From Linanthus parryae (taxonomy: Eukaryota > Streptophyta > Magnoliopsida > Ericales > Polemoniaceae), in the NCBI GenBank assembly GCA_023055425.1, contig JALGPY010000002.1:50491321-50555320 (forward strand): 64,000 nt of DNA. The letters are read 5' to 3'. Both the position numbers and the translations under genes were made by a program. A model generated the notes under the pieces. That model did no database searches and had not been told where the DNA came from. It worked only from the letters and a program-made list of their open reading frames with translations. Below are positions 45,888 to 58,810 of this stretch, piece after piece (the first letter of the stretch is position 1; every line of letters starts with the position of its first letter).

Positions 45888-48800
45888 GGTACCTTTACAA
45901 GATAACACCCAAACAGAAGTAAACAATGACCTAATTTTAACTCCAGAGACTTTTTTGCAGCAGTAATGCACACAGAACACCGCCAGAAACATAAATTCCA
46001 ACCGATAAAAAGTTCCAGCATCTTCTCCATCGCCTATATTCCCCGTCTTTCCAACTCTTACTCTAATTAATAACTTCCAGAAGAAACGTTCAACACAGGT
46101 AGGAAGATCAACAGCCTCTAATCATCAAATACGGAACCATTCATTGCCGAAATTTAAAAGCCTGCCATCTAAATAAATCCCCCCCTCCCAAAGTCTTTTA
46201 CAGCTTATGTACTTCATATAAACTGCAAAGTTATGCACCAAATGAAGATGGTAGTGACTCGTATCCAATAAAATCATAGTTGAAAACACTGACTACAATG
46301 CTTGCCCACTTAATGCAATTTCAAGATTGAAAACTTTCTCCCCACGTAAAACACATAAATGAAAATAAGGCCTTATTAAGTAGAAAACATATCATTTGTC
46401 TCGCCACAAGATAACCAAATAAAAGTAAACAATGTCGCAAACCTGAATAATATTTGATAAATCAGCCTTTTTTCTATGACATCATTAATATATTGGGGCA
46501 GTTACATATGACTTAAACTTCACTTATAAGTAATTGTTCTTTTAAATGCAAGAGACTAGAGAGCTTCATCATCAGAGAGGCTCCTCCATGAGACAAGCAA
46601 TCAAAGAAATACATAAAAATATCACCCATAAAAGGTGCCAAACATTCTTAACACCTCCCAAGATTCGATATCCTTCCAAATTGTTTTTTTAACTAACAAG
46701 ATTCTAACATCTAAGCAATGAAACAGTAAAAGTATGTACATGATTCATGAACCTCTCCCGAGTTGCACATTTCCCTTTACACACTTTATTGTTCCACACT
46801 TAAACCATTAAATCCATACACTCAGTCACCTAAATTTCTCCTTGTTTCCTCCAAACATTGCCTCGAAAGTCAAACCTCACTTATGTTACTTGAATAAGAT
46901 AACAAAGCCAACGGGCATAATATTCCACAGCAGCTCCATATGAATTGCCCTTTATTTCATACTTCCAATTATAATGTGGCTTAACCACAAAAAACTGCTC
47001 CTACAAAAGACTATCTATTGAATTCACACCTATAAACTCCGTCTACGGCCTTCATTCTTCTAAACTTGGCTAGTTGCAAGTATTTACTGAATGATAATAC
47101 TCTCTTACTATTTATTGTTACTCCCTACAATCCATATTCTTTCTTCATAACATATACCTAATAGACCAAAACACTCAGCCATAGAAATTTTCTTGTCCCT
47201 GGCTCCCTGCCCGGTTCCCTGCTCCTCTCCAAACCTGATTTCCGTAGTCCAAAATTAATTTTGTTTTCCTTCAATTATTATTAGCCAATAACATAATTAA
47301 GGAGCCAGCAAATACTGATATATTCCTGAAAATAAAGCTTATGATACCAATGCTTCGTTCAAAGTCCCATCACTTCTATGTCTGATGCCTCTCCAATAGG
47401 TAACCACAGGAACCTAGCTTGACCTTGTGAGAATCTTTCTAGAGGTCATCACCCATCAAACAACGAATCTATTTATCTCATATCTCAAAAGTCAAACCTT
47501 TATTGCATAAAATTTTACAACACAAGCGAACTACAGTACTAGGACAATCCCGGTCACTGTCACATGAACCCATTTCGTACCTCTTGTTCGTTGAAAGAAT
47601 TACAGGACAACATACTACTCTTCAACTGCAGAAAGAATTGTACAGAAAAACAAAACACCGCATAAACATGAGCATTGAGTCGTACCAATTGACATTTTAA
47701 CCCTCTTCTCAGTTTTCTGATTCCCTGCTTTTCCTTTAGGACCAACTCTTAATTGATAACTTTCAGAGAACAGCTTCAACAACTACTACAACAGCAAACC
47801 ACCTTTCATCATTGAAAACAAAATCAGAGTTGGGAACACCGACAGCAGTGCTTGCTCACTTAATACCATTTCCAAATTCCAAACTTCCTCCATAAGTGAT
47901 ATCCAAAAACTAAAATAGCACAATACATACTCTATGCCTCACCACAGAACAACCAAACTTCAATTTGCACTTTTCCAATACATTATTAACTAACAAGTCT
48001 CCAATCAACGAAAAGAGAGAAACAAGTAAATCATTCATGAACGCTATATCCCACAGCTTTTTCGCATTTGCCTTGAATCTTTCATTGTTCATTCTACACT
48101 ATACCAAATTAGACAAGTACAATCAGCCACCTAACCTTTGCTCCGCGTTTTACCCCAAAACCTTCCTTTGTACTTCAATTATATTGATGGAACAAAATAT
48201 AGGAGAGAAATAATATACCACTGCAGTTACATATGAAACTAGTAAAAATCATATAGTTTTATGCCTAGCTAATAAGCTGCCAACATGGTAAATTCCTTAC
48301 TACATTATATCATTTCCCTTCAATACCTCTTTCTTCTTCACACACCAACCTACTAAGCTCAACATTCAGCCATGGTAATTTTCTGCCGGCTTCTTACCAA
48401 ACCTGGATTTCCCTGTTCAATCTTAGTTTCTTCTTGTTTCAATTAAGTCAAAAACATAGTCAACAAACCATCACATTCTCACAAATTTTCCTGAAATGGA
48501 AGGAACAAGACCCCAGTGCTTTCCCAAATTCACATCAATTGTCTGTTTGATACAACTATATAACATAACCCCAAGAACCTAGCTAAACCTTGTGAAAATC
48601 ATCCACGTGCCACTTTTGACTACGCATCAAATCAATTCTAACACATATTTCAAATCTTGATTTACTAAAATAACTCAAGATAAACAGACTAGCAGTCGCA
48701 TGTACTCATTTCTTCCCCCTTGATCCTTCAGAAAATTACAAAACAACTACGAACTTCAAGTACAGAAAGTTTTGAGAATGAGAAACACAACTATATCTTA

Positions 48801-51577
48801 TTAACATTTGCAGCCTCTTCATCACCTTCTATAGGCCCTGCCTTTCTGTTACATTTATCTCTTAATTAATAACTTCCATACAAATGGACCAACACAAGAT
48901 AACATCTCACTACTTCCATCTTTCATATAAACTCCAGAGGATACATCAAATGAAGATGGTGCTAAACTCGTCGCTAACAAAAACATTGTTGAAACACGGA
49001 CTGTAATTCTTGGCGAAGTAATACCATTTATGAATCAAAATTTCTCATGTACAATCCAAAAATATATAAAATATAACTTCGTTGAGCATGCCCACTTAAT
49101 ATAATTTCAAAGATCTCCTCATGTAAAATCCAAATTATATAAAATATAATTAGTTAAGCATAAATGTAATAGAACTTACCACAAGAAAACCAAACAGATA
49201 TAAAAACTGCCTTGCACATTACAAGACATTTGATAAATTAATTTCTTTAGTTGAACTAAATAGATTGCAGTTAGATAAGACAAAAAAGCTCGGTCTAATA
49301 AATAAATGGCTTCAAGAGACCAGGGACTTAAAATTCTATAAGGCTCCTCCGAAAGATATGCATTCAAGCACTACATGAAATCAAACCTCTACAAGTACCC
49401 AAACTTTTTTACTTCTTCTACGCCTCATCCGCTTGATTTCCCACCTTTTTGTAATTAACAAGTTTCTGATGAACAAGAAGATAGAGCAATCAAGTAAATC
49501 ATTCCTGAACATCCCCCCCCCTACTTCTCGTCATTTCCATTCAATCCCTGATACTATACCCATGGGATTCATACACTCAGCAACCTAAAATTTGATCCCC
49601 ATTTTACACCAAACCTACCTTCATACCTCAAAGCTCGGCTAATGTGTTGCTAATCCTAAATTCATTAAGGTAAATCTCTTCAAATATCACCAATCCCCTT
49701 CAATCCCTCTTCCTTCTTCATAAGATCAAACTGTGATAGCCAAACACTTGCTCATGCTAATGTTCTCCCTACTGCTAAAAAAGCATGACTCCTTTGTCAA
49801 GGCTTTAACTTGTTCAACGTCAATTATTTCATAACCAATAATAAAGACAACAAACAAACATAAGCTCGCAGATTTTCCTGAAGCGAGAGGAACACGCTTC
49901 CCTCAACTTCACATCACTTATCTGTTTGATGCAACTCTGCTGATACCCAGGGAATATAGTTTACCTTGCAAATTAATCCAGGATTAACCATTCATCAAAT
50001 AACAAATCACATCGACCAGGAGCCTCGAAACATTATTGAATATAAAATTAAAGACAGTGACTGTGTCGCAGACACATGAAAATTGCATAACCAAGGGACG
50101 TCAACTAAAGAAAGATTTTTACAAGAAAGACTCCAAAAGAACATTGCATAATCATAAAATCCCTACAATTTGCATTTCCAGCCTCTTCGTCTTCTGTTTT
50201 CCCTCCCTACATTTCATTTCAGACTAACTCCTACTATACATCTGTAACACTGCAGTCTCTCCAACATTACTAGTAATATAACAATCATCTCTAATCATCA
50301 AATCCAGAAACTAATACTTTCTTCTCCTCCAAATTCATGACCATGATTCAGACGCCTGCACTGAACTCACTTGATGCTTTATTACAGCAGTTTTATTGCT
50401 TCTATAACTCATACGTACTCAAACATCGACAGAAAAAGGAGATTGTACTAACATGTCTGCTAATACCATACCAGAATGCATCAATTGCAATTCTTGCCCA
50501 CTTAACAGTATTTATAAATAAAAAAATGTCTCCATCAGTAAAATCAGGAAACAAAATAAAGCCCTAATAACCAAATAAATAAACAATGCCTCAAACCACA
50601 ATGATATTTGGTCAATCTATTTAACTGAGCAAGCTTAATATATGCGGCAGTTACATAGGACAACATTTTCCTCGGAATTAAATGTTTCTCATTAAATTCA
50701 AGAGACTAGGACTCACAACTCCCAAAATCCTCCAAGAGACAGGCAAACAAAGAACCTTAAAATCCCCCAAAAGTACCAAACATTCTTTAACTAGTTTAGT
50801 AAGCTTAGTTCTCCGTTTCTCAATTGGTTATTAACTAGAAAAAATCTTATCAACAAAAAGATCAAAGTAACTAAATCATTCACGAACATAACCCTACACT
50901 GCTTTTCTTCATTTCCCTTTAGTTCCGCATTGTTCTTTCCCAAGTATACCAGCATAAGACCCAAAGTCTCAGCCTACCAACAAATCTCCGCGTTCCACCC
51001 AGAAATTTCCTTGAACCTCAACTACACTTCATGATTCAAGACTCAGAAATAAACTTGATATATCACCTTAGTTACAATATATTATATACCTAAAACCACA
51101 AAAATGATCCTCCAACAGACCTGCAAACAAATATGTATACTATTTATACGTCTGAACCTCGCTAACGCCTGAAACTTTTATTCTACGCATAGCTAAGAAG
51201 TTGTTAGTCACAAATTCGTGAAGGTAATTCTCTCAATACACTCATTCGTTCTTCATAAGATCAAGCTTCGAGACCCAAAAGAAATATTCTCCCTGGTTAT
51301 TAACAAAGCCTGGTTTCTCTCATCCAAATCAATTTCTTATCCTCTCATTTCTCTCAACCAATAGAGTCAACAAATCAACATATTCTCAAAGATTTTTCTG
51401 AAACGTGAGGTATATGGTTCCGATGATTGTACCAAATGACGTCACTTTTCTGCTTCATATAACCTCTATTAGATAACCCCAGGAACCTAGCAAAAACTTG
51501 TGACATGCATCTGTGTATCACAATTCATCTAATATCAAATCAGTTCTACCGCATATCTAAAAAGTTCCACTGAGAAT

Positions 51578-53194
51578 TTTTTTAAAACGGTAAAAGACAC
51601 TTACCACCCCTGAGTTTAGGATAAATTCCTCCCCGCTACCCTGTGTTTTGGAAAAAGACAGTCTCCACCCTTTTTTAGATGGAGGTTAACAGTTGACTAA
51701 CAGTACGGAAGAAAAGACTATTTTACCCCTGAAATGTGATAAAATTACCTCCTATATATTACCATCATCTCTCATTCTCTTATACTTCTAACCCTAATCA
51801 TTCTCTCTCTTACCCTCTTTCTCTCTTCCCCTATTGCACAGCCACCTCTCTTCTATTTCCTCAGATCTGAAATCATTGATGTACAAATGCATAAGTGCTA
51901 GTGTATTTTTCAAATTGAAGGCTATATGGGTATGCGCTTGTGGATAAACCCAGTAGCAAGCGAGACAGAAAGAAGTAGCAGGGATGTTCGTTGCCTTTTG
52001 ATAAAACCCCATCTTCTCTGATAGGATATGAGACACATTTCTTTCTTCTTCCCACACCAAGAACCATCACCGCAACCACCACCTCCCCTCTCTCGTTTTG
52101 TTTCTCTCTCTCTCTCTCTCCGTCTGCAATCCCTCTTTCTCTCTTCTACTTCCCCAGATCTGAAACCCACACGAACAACCCCCCAACGCCACCATCGCCG
52201 CAACCACCACCTTCTTTCTTCTCCTCTCTCTCCCTCTCTCTGTCAATCTCATGGACTTGGGTGGTTTCGCCGGAAAATGGCGAGTGAAGATGGTGAAGTG
52301 AAAACTGGGGCAGTGGGTTCTCTGGCTTCGGCAATCACAGAGGGGGTTGGCTCCAGTGGCGGTGTCGAAGGATTCGAATTTCTCCGGAAGCCGCTTTCCA
52401 CCCCTGTCCTAATTGGTACTGCGATAAAGACTGCCTCCTCCAGAAGCCCTAATTGGTACTGCGATGAAGACTGCCTCCTCCAGAGCCTGTTCTTCTTCTT
52501 CTTCTTCTTGGATCTTGGATGCCGATTGAGACGATGGTATCTGGAGAGAAACCGTCGAACAACAGGCCCCTTCTTCTTTTCTGTAACTTGAAGACTAAAG
52601 TTGGGTATCATTGTTGGTGTTGGCTGATTTCTCCGTGCCTATTGATTTTTTTTGGTTTATGGGTAATGAATTGGGATTTGGGAGATTCAAACCTGTTCAA
52701 GTAAGCTAGAGTTTTCAATTGTGCAGCAAATTTGATAGCTAAATGGATTAGTAGAGGTGATGATGATGGTAATGGCATTTTGAGAAGTGCAAATTTTGTA
52801 GAAGTGTTAGCTGCTGAAGCTTGTACAGGGTAGTGTTGGTGTTGCTGTTTTTCTATAATACATCCTTTTGACAAAACAAGTTTTGATACAACTTTTGATA
52901 CAATTTTTCTAGTAGTCTGATTTATTGAGATGTGTTTGGTGTTCTTGAAGGGTTGATGTTCTTCGAGTTCTTGATGCTAAACTTGGGAGAAAAAGTCTAA
53001 AAAAACACACAAGGGTAGTATCGTCCGAAAAAAATCAATCACCCACTTTTCTAACGGAACTTGACAGAGGGTGCTAAGTGTCCACAGAATATTCCGTTAA
53101 ATGGGTGCAGTGTGTCTTTTTTTAAAACACAGGGTAGCTGAGTGGAATTAATCCTAAAGTCAGGGGTGGTCAGTGTCTTTTACCCTTTTTTAAA
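51578..53194. mobile_element. Mutator-like element with cargo (51587-53185)
   Basis: The insertion is about 1.6 kb with roughly 100-bp imperfect terminal inverted repeats ('ggtaaaagacactta' / 'ggtaaaagacactga' outermost, then 'ccacccctga', 'ctaccctgtgtttt'). The 9-bp direct repeat TTTTTTAAA is at 51578-51586 and 53186-53194. It splits an array unit whose sequence resumes on the far side. The GGTAAAAGACAC terminus and 9-bp TSD fit Mutator-like elements. The interior is not AT-rich filler: it holds a CT-rich leader (52080-52250), a GC-richer open stretch and a 40-bp tandem duplication, so it may carry a captured host fragment. No transposase was found. Confidence 0.82.
52028..52591 (+). pseudogene. 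Open frame inside the Mutator-like element, possible captured fragment
   Basis: A 187-codon plus frame crosses the CT-rich leader and then a more protein-like part starting at the internal Met, 'MASEDGEVKTGAVGSLASAI'. The 40-bp tandem duplication near 52408-52487 ('cctaattggtactgcgat' twice) is not a multiple of three and changes frame between copies, which argues against a maintained protein. Another frame over 52519-52704 has 'FCNLKTKVGYHCWCW'. I do not recognise either. A captured gene piece is a guess from the element's structure. Confidence 0.3.
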
Positions 53195-53209
53195 CAAAAA
53201 TACATCGTC

Positions 53210-54140
53210 GCATCCACATGAAAATAAACGTTTTATCGTACTTTTCTCCTTTATCCTCCGACTTCAGGAATCCCATCTTCCTTTGGCTTTACTATAAATT
53301 CCCTTAAAAAGAACTTACGTTATACTAAAATTGCACCTAATAATTCAGTCACTCTTTCTTCCTTCTCAGCCTCTCTTCACTTCATCCATCCTCATCCTTT
53401 TGAGTTGCTTTCTGGACATGATTTCGTACCCGAACCACAATAGACAGCATAGACATTCTCTAAGAGCTGATTATATCTAATGTACGTGTCCTAATCAATC
53501 CGTACTCATTTCTTCTTAGCAATTACTTGCATATACAAATTCAGAATTGAACCAAAACAGCACCAGTTAAAGTCACTGAATATTTATTAATTCTGAAGCT
53601 TTCACCCTACTTAACAACATTTAAAGAAACTCGGCATACATTAGCTAACAAAAGCAACTGCCATTATAATGCATGCCGATCCCACCATTGCTAATCCAAC
53701 TTTAGTAATCACTTATGCAGCCTCAACTCTGAAATGCCTTCGCGAAACTCAATATTGACATCTTTTTACTAGTCGACAAATTGAATCCCAGTTATGTAAG
53801 TGACAAAAAGAGAAGTGAAATTCAAGATTGATCATTAAAAGCTCAAGCTGGTACGAAAATACGAATCCATGCCTCTTCCTTGTACTGTTTTATCTCCCAT
53901 TTCCTTATATATGTTCTCTAAGACAAAAATACAAAGCAACTCATGAGCTTGGATACTTCAAATGATACCTTTTGTAATTCATGGGAACTATGCACGATTA
54001 GGTAGTAAACACCAAACCAACCTATGTAAATACTACTGCACGATGAAAAAAGCAGTTTGCCCTTAATCCTACTAGTTTTGAGCATCTCCAATATCATGGG
54101 AACTATCCTGATGCCTACTATGTAGATGGGTCTATGAAGA
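53210..54140. repeat. Array module S, copy 3, with exon-like tail
   Basis: Matches modules S1 and S2 and, more closely, copy 4. The tail at about 54060-54140 ('atctccaatatcatgggaac' region) also matches 58090-58150 next to the probable gene start. Confidence 0.7.
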
Positions 54141-54443
54141 TTGATAAATAGAATCAAGTAAATCATTTCGAACCTTACCTATCAGAAAATGACTTTGTCA
54201 GCCCCTTCTCCATTTTCTATAGTCCCGCCTTCCTTTCAAGACAAACCACCCAACAAAACTAGTAAGTTTCAAAACCACATTTAATGAAGAAAATATGTAA
54301 CCTATTAGCTCGTTTCCCTCCAAATTCATATCCAAGAATCAGAAACTGCAAACTATATTCCCACACTACTTTCTTCCTGAAGTCAGTCTTTTTACAGGTT
54401 CCGTACTCCATATAATAAACTCCAAACATGTCAATCAAATGAT

Positions 54444-54811
54444 TATGGATACCTTCAGCTAACAGCAGCATAGTTGAAAACATCAAAACATGACTGTAAT
54501 GCTTATCCACTTATTAATATTTCCAAATTCCACATTTTCTCCGAAAGATCAAAACAGGGACACAAAAACACAAAATTCTGTGTAGGCACAAGACAATCAA
54601 ATATTAGTGAAAACTGACTGTAATGCTTATGGATACCTTCAGCTAACAGCAGCATAGTTGAAAAACATCAAAACATGACTGTAATGCTTATCCACTTAAT
54701 AATATTTCCAAATTCCACATTTTCTCCGAAAGATCAAAACAGGGACACAAAAATACAAAATTCTGTGTAGGCACAAGACAATCAAATATTAGTGAAAACT
54801 GCCACCAACCT
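54444..54811. repeat. 184-bp tandem duplication inside the array
   Basis: The unit beginning 'tatggataccttcagctaac' occurs at 54444 and 54628 and ends near 54811, with only a few differences. It is another recent local duplication. Confidence 0.92.
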
Positions 54812-55107
54812 CTATGATATTTGATAAGTTATTTTTCCGCAACTAACTTCTTACAACTCCTAAGCTTTGAATTGCATTTCTTCTCGGTCATCATAAATTT
54901 CCAAATTAATAACTACCATGTGAACCTTTAACACAACTTGTAAGATAACAACCACCTTTTTAGTCATCAAATCAAATATGGGACCTAATAGCTTCTCTTC
55001 CATCGAATTCATATCCAAGATTCAAAGGCCTGCAAGCTAGCTAATACACACATGGCTTTTCTACTGAAGAGTACTGCTTCTGAACATCATCATAGAAACC
55101 CAAGGTC

Positions 55108-55245
55108 GCCGCTACAGGCACAGAACATTCTTTACTACTGCTAAGGACTTGAAATCCGAAAAGGCTCCTCTGAGAGACATGCAAACAAAGCACCACAAAA
55201 TCCCACCGCTACAGGTACAGAACAGTCTTTACTACTGCTAAGCTT
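55108..55245. repeat. Short tandem duplication, period about 96 bp
   Basis: 'cgctacaggcacagaacatt' near 55111 recurs as 'cgctacaggtacagaacagt' near 55207, both followed by 'ctttactactgctaag'. Confidence 0.8.
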
Positions 55246-57169
55246 CAATTAGCAATTCTTCCGAACTGATTTTCAGATAACAAGATTTTAATCAACGAAA
55301 AATAGAAGCAAGTAAATCATTCATGAACATAGACAATAACACAGACAACAAACCAACTTACCATCATAGATTTTCCGGAATATAAAGAATACGATTCAGC
55401 ACTCCGCAGTTTCCCCAAGGTCACACCACTTCTATGTTTGATACATCTCTACCAGATAAAACCCCGGGAGCATAGATAAAACCTTGTGAAATTCATCTAC
55501 ATGTCAACTAATAAATTCAGCCTCTTCTCCATATCCTATATTTCCTACCTTTCTGTAAGAACCAACTCTTAATTAGTAACTTCCAGACGAACTATTCAGC
55601 ACAAAAAGTAAGATAACAACCTTTAATCATAAAATATGAATCCGGATACTTCTTTTCCCAACCAACTCCTGTTCCAGATTCGAAAACCTACCATCTAAAC
55701 TCCAATGCTTTCTCCCGAGTTTTTATGGCTTCAGTAATTCATATGCACTCCAAAGTTAGACAACAAAAGAAGTTGATACTAACTCGTAGCTAACAATAAC
55801 ATAGTTGAAACACAGACTATGATGCTTACCCACTTAATACCGATTTAAGATTCCAAACTTTCTCCACGAGTAAAATCCAAAAAGAAAAAAACAAAAAAAA
55901 CAAAAACAATGCCTAATTAAACATAAAACGTATTATGTCTCACCCCAAGACAACCAAATAGAAGTACACAATGGGTATAATTTAACTTTTCTTGTGGCAT
56001 ACATAAATATGTTGCAGAAGTTACATAGAGCATGAATTACACATCAGCTCATAAATAAATGGTTCTTTTAAATGCAAGAGACTAAAGAACCTAAACTCCG
56101 GCAATGCTCCTCCGAGAGACGGAGTAAAGAAATTAGCACACAAACTCTCAACCATAAAGGTTGCTAACATTACCAACAACTCCTAAGATCCAAGTTACCA
56201 AGATTCTAATCAATGAAAAAATAGAAGCATGTAAATTTGTCATAAAGCTCTACCGCCACCTTTCCTCATTTTCCTTCAAACACTCATTACTCTTCCCACT
56301 CTAAACCCATTAGGCCCATACACTCAGCAACCACAACTTCATCCATGCTTCAGCCCAAACATTGCCTCAACTTTATTCGTTAAATAAAATATTGAAGACA
56401 TACATGATTTACCAATGCAGTTCGATATGACTTGCACAGAATTCGCACCTCTAAATTTTGACACGTCCTTTACTTCTTTTATTCTGCACTTAGATAATAA
56501 GCTGCTAGTAATCAGTGAATGAATGTAACACTCAATATATGCTTTCATTCCCCACAGTCTATCTTCCTTCGAAAAACATTGTTTCAATGATAGGAGATAA
56601 TACATTTTTGCCCATAAAAAATTCACCCGGACATGGATAAAAACCCTTCTTCATAAGATCAACCTATGAGACCCAAACACTCAGCCATATAAGTTTTCTT
56701 CCCACTTCTTTCTAAGTCTGATTCCCTTCGTCCAGCTTCTATATTTCCTACCTTTCCTTTAAGACTAACTATTATTTAATAACTTTTAGACAAAACCTTC
56801 AACAACTAGTAAGACAACCACTTTTAATCATCAAAAACATAGTTGAAAACAAACTGCAATGCCTGCTTACTTAATACTAGCTCAAAATTTCGAACTTTCT
56901 CCATAAGTGACATCCAAAAACAAAACATAACACAATGCCTATAGCGTCTCACCACAAGACAACCAAATAGAAGTTAACTCTACCATGGACATAGATGACA
57001 TTTCTTCAACCATTTTTTTAAAAAACTCGTGGACTTCAAATATTGTGGCAGTTCTGACTTCAACTTCACCTCATCAGTTCACGGTTCTCTTAAATTCAAT
57101 AAAATGGACGACTTAAACACCGAAAAACCTCACCCAAAAGACATGGAAAGAAATCACTTCAAAAAGTAA

Positions 57170-58170
57170 GCTGATTTGGGATTTTACAATGGAAACTGCC
57201 AGAAAAAGGGAAACGTATTTTCTCCTTTACCCTCATACTTCAAGATCCAATCGGCCTTTCCCTCCATTATCTCTTCCTTTCAAAGACAAAAAGGGGGTTC
57301 TGTTCTACCGAAAATGCACGACTTAACCTGGTCTCTCTTTTTTTTGCTTCTCGCCCTCTCTTCACTATATCCATCCTCATCTTTTTGAGTTGCTGGATAT
57401 GTAATTTCATACCCGGTCCGCAATAGACAGCATAGGCATTCATCAAAAGCTGATTACCTTATATCCAGGTCACCTAATTAATTTGTCCGCATTTATTGAG
57501 TTAAGTATTGCGTATACAAGTACAGAACCAAACTGTGATACAACACCAACAACAATCATTAAATATATATTGATTCAAAAGCTTTCACCCTACGTAACGA
57601 GAATTCATGATTTTCAATACTACCGGCATAAGTTGGGTAGCAAAGACAACTGCCAAATTAAGACATGATGATCCCACCATTACTAATCCAATTTTAGTGA
57701 TCACTTATGCATCATTTCTCAACTATCTTTACCTAACTCAATATTCACATTCTCTTTTTGCTAGTCTACAGATAGAATCCCAGACAGCAATCTTGAGACA
57801 AAGAGAAGTGAAAACAAGGAATTCATATGTGTAATTGTGTATCCAAGATTAAAGATTAAAAGCTCAAGCTCGTATAAAACAATGTGTCTATGCCTCTTCC
57901 TTGTACCGTTCCTAACTTCCTATCTCCCATGTCCTTGTCTATTTTCAACAAGACAAAAACAATGCAACTCAGAAGCTGGCCTGATTCAAGAATACCCCTT
58001 GTAATCCCAGTTCGAAGAACACGCACAACCAGGTAGTTAAACACAGGACCAACATATGTAAAGACTGACACAAACTGAACAAAACCTCTATTCCTACTGG
58101 TTTTCAGCATCTCGGATATCATGGGACCCATCCTGATAACTACTAAGTGGAGGATCTATAAAGATTGTAA
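57170..58170. repeat. Array module S, copy 4, adjoining the gene-like start
   Basis: This is the last array unit on the right. It aligns with copy 3 over its full length, including the 'ctactgg/agttttgagcatctc' and 'atatcatggga' stretch. The 91-aa minus frame here (57856-58131) has a partial counterpart in copy 3 (53918-54166) around 'EMLKTSR', but similarity is not better at codon than at base level. Confidence 0.7.
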
Positions 58171-58349
58171 GCAGAAAAGGCAAGTAGCAATGTGTCAAGC
58201 ATGAAGAACATAACAAGTAAAAATAGACCAAAAATAATAAATTTTGAAACACAGATTCTGGATCCAGAACAGCCATTATCAAGAGATTTCACAACTTAAA
58301 ATCATTAAACGACTGAAACAGATAAAAGGTGAAACAAACCGGGGATTAC

Positions 58350-58415
58350 TTCGTTTAACGCAATCACTTTCCTAATAGGGACGCCTACACGCCGGATCGT
58401 GGTTTCAAAAGCCAT
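58350..58415 (-). CDS. Possible short coding exon (MAFETTIRRVGVP...), tentative
   Basis: Twenty-two codons from the ATG at 58413-58415 end before GTAATC, a usable donor. It is preceded by 'gttttgctag', a usable acceptor, so it may be an internal or first exon. The duplicated copy at about 58580-58650 has lost the frame. No family is recognised. Confidence 0.25.
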
Positions 58416-58485
58416 AACCTAGCAAAACAACAACAACAACAACGATCAGGGGAAAATCATCAATCGGTCAATCGATTAATAGGCG

Positions 58486-58494
58486 AAACCCTAA
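58486..58494 (+). promoter_or_regulatory. AAACCCTAA (telo-box-like), first copy
   Basis: AAACCCTAA occurs at 58486-58494 and again at 58715-58723. This word is enriched near transcription starts of plant translation and growth genes; here it is duplicated with its surroundings. Confidence 0.5.
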
Positions 58495-58714
58495 CTGCCG
58501 ACCGTGGAGAGAGAGAGGGAAAAACACAGAATCACAATCGAACAGATAGAAGGGGCAAACAACCAGGCGTATTAAGGAAAGGGGATCACTTTCCTAATTG
58601 GAACGCCTACAACGAGAATGACGACCGGATCGACGTTTCAAACTCCATAAAAAACAACAACGATCAGGAAAATCATCAATCGGTCATGAGACAATCTCAG
58701 ACTGTTAATAGCCG

Positions 58715-58723
58715 AAACCCTAA
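58715..58723 (+). promoter_or_regulatory. AAACCCTAA (telo-box-like), second copy
   Basis: Second copy of the motif, in the right-hand member of the 222-bp duplication. Confidence 0.5.
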
Positions 58724-58810
58724 CTGCCGATCTGGAGTGTAATAGTCCATCGTTGCAAAATAATGCACACAACAGACGGAAATCAACAGCAAACTTGTTG
58801 CAGAGCTTAC

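Larger units (their letters stand above)
38600..58170 (-). repeat. Degenerate long tandem array, non-coding
   Basis: One set of sequence blocks recurs in the same order and orientation about ten times. Block X ('aacctagctaaaacttgtga', then a 'catcaaatcaattctacc'-like stretch) is near 39840, 42165, 44620, 45700, 47400, 48570, 49945, 51475 and 55460. Block Y ('aataacttccagaagaaacc'-like) is near 42435, 44845, 46025, 47705, 48815, 50190, 54210, 55525 and 56730. A 'gttgaaaacac.gactgcaatgctt' block is near 39990, 42538, 43905, 46278, 47829, 54476, 55803 and 56833. Spacing is 1.0-2.5 kb. The plus strand is G-poor (for example 4 G to 14 C in 42181-42240), so the minus strand is U/G-rich like intron sense strand. 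Short frames inside are not conserved as proteins between units. The minus label reflects composition and the gene-like start at 58.8 kb. It could be a giant intron, a decayed tandem duplication or a non-coding transcript. Confidence 0.72.
58355..58735. repeat. 222-bp tandem duplication at a gene-like 5' end
   Basis: 'cactttcctaat' at about 58365 and 58587, 'cgatcagg.gaaaatcatcaat' and 'gaaaccctaactgccga' recur with period about 222 bp and moderate divergence. Both copies contain an ATG followed by FET (MAFETTIRRVGVP on the minus strand from 58415; MEFETSIRSS in the other copy, which stops soon). Confidence 0.8.

Noticed and set aside
42197..50567. Numerous 60-111-aa frames within the array
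   Set aside because: They are short, differ between units in frame and length, and lack motifs; the units are conserved only at base level.
58486..58723. Interstitial telomere repeat
   Set aside because: AAACCCTAA occurs as two isolated nonamers, not as a tandem telomeric array.
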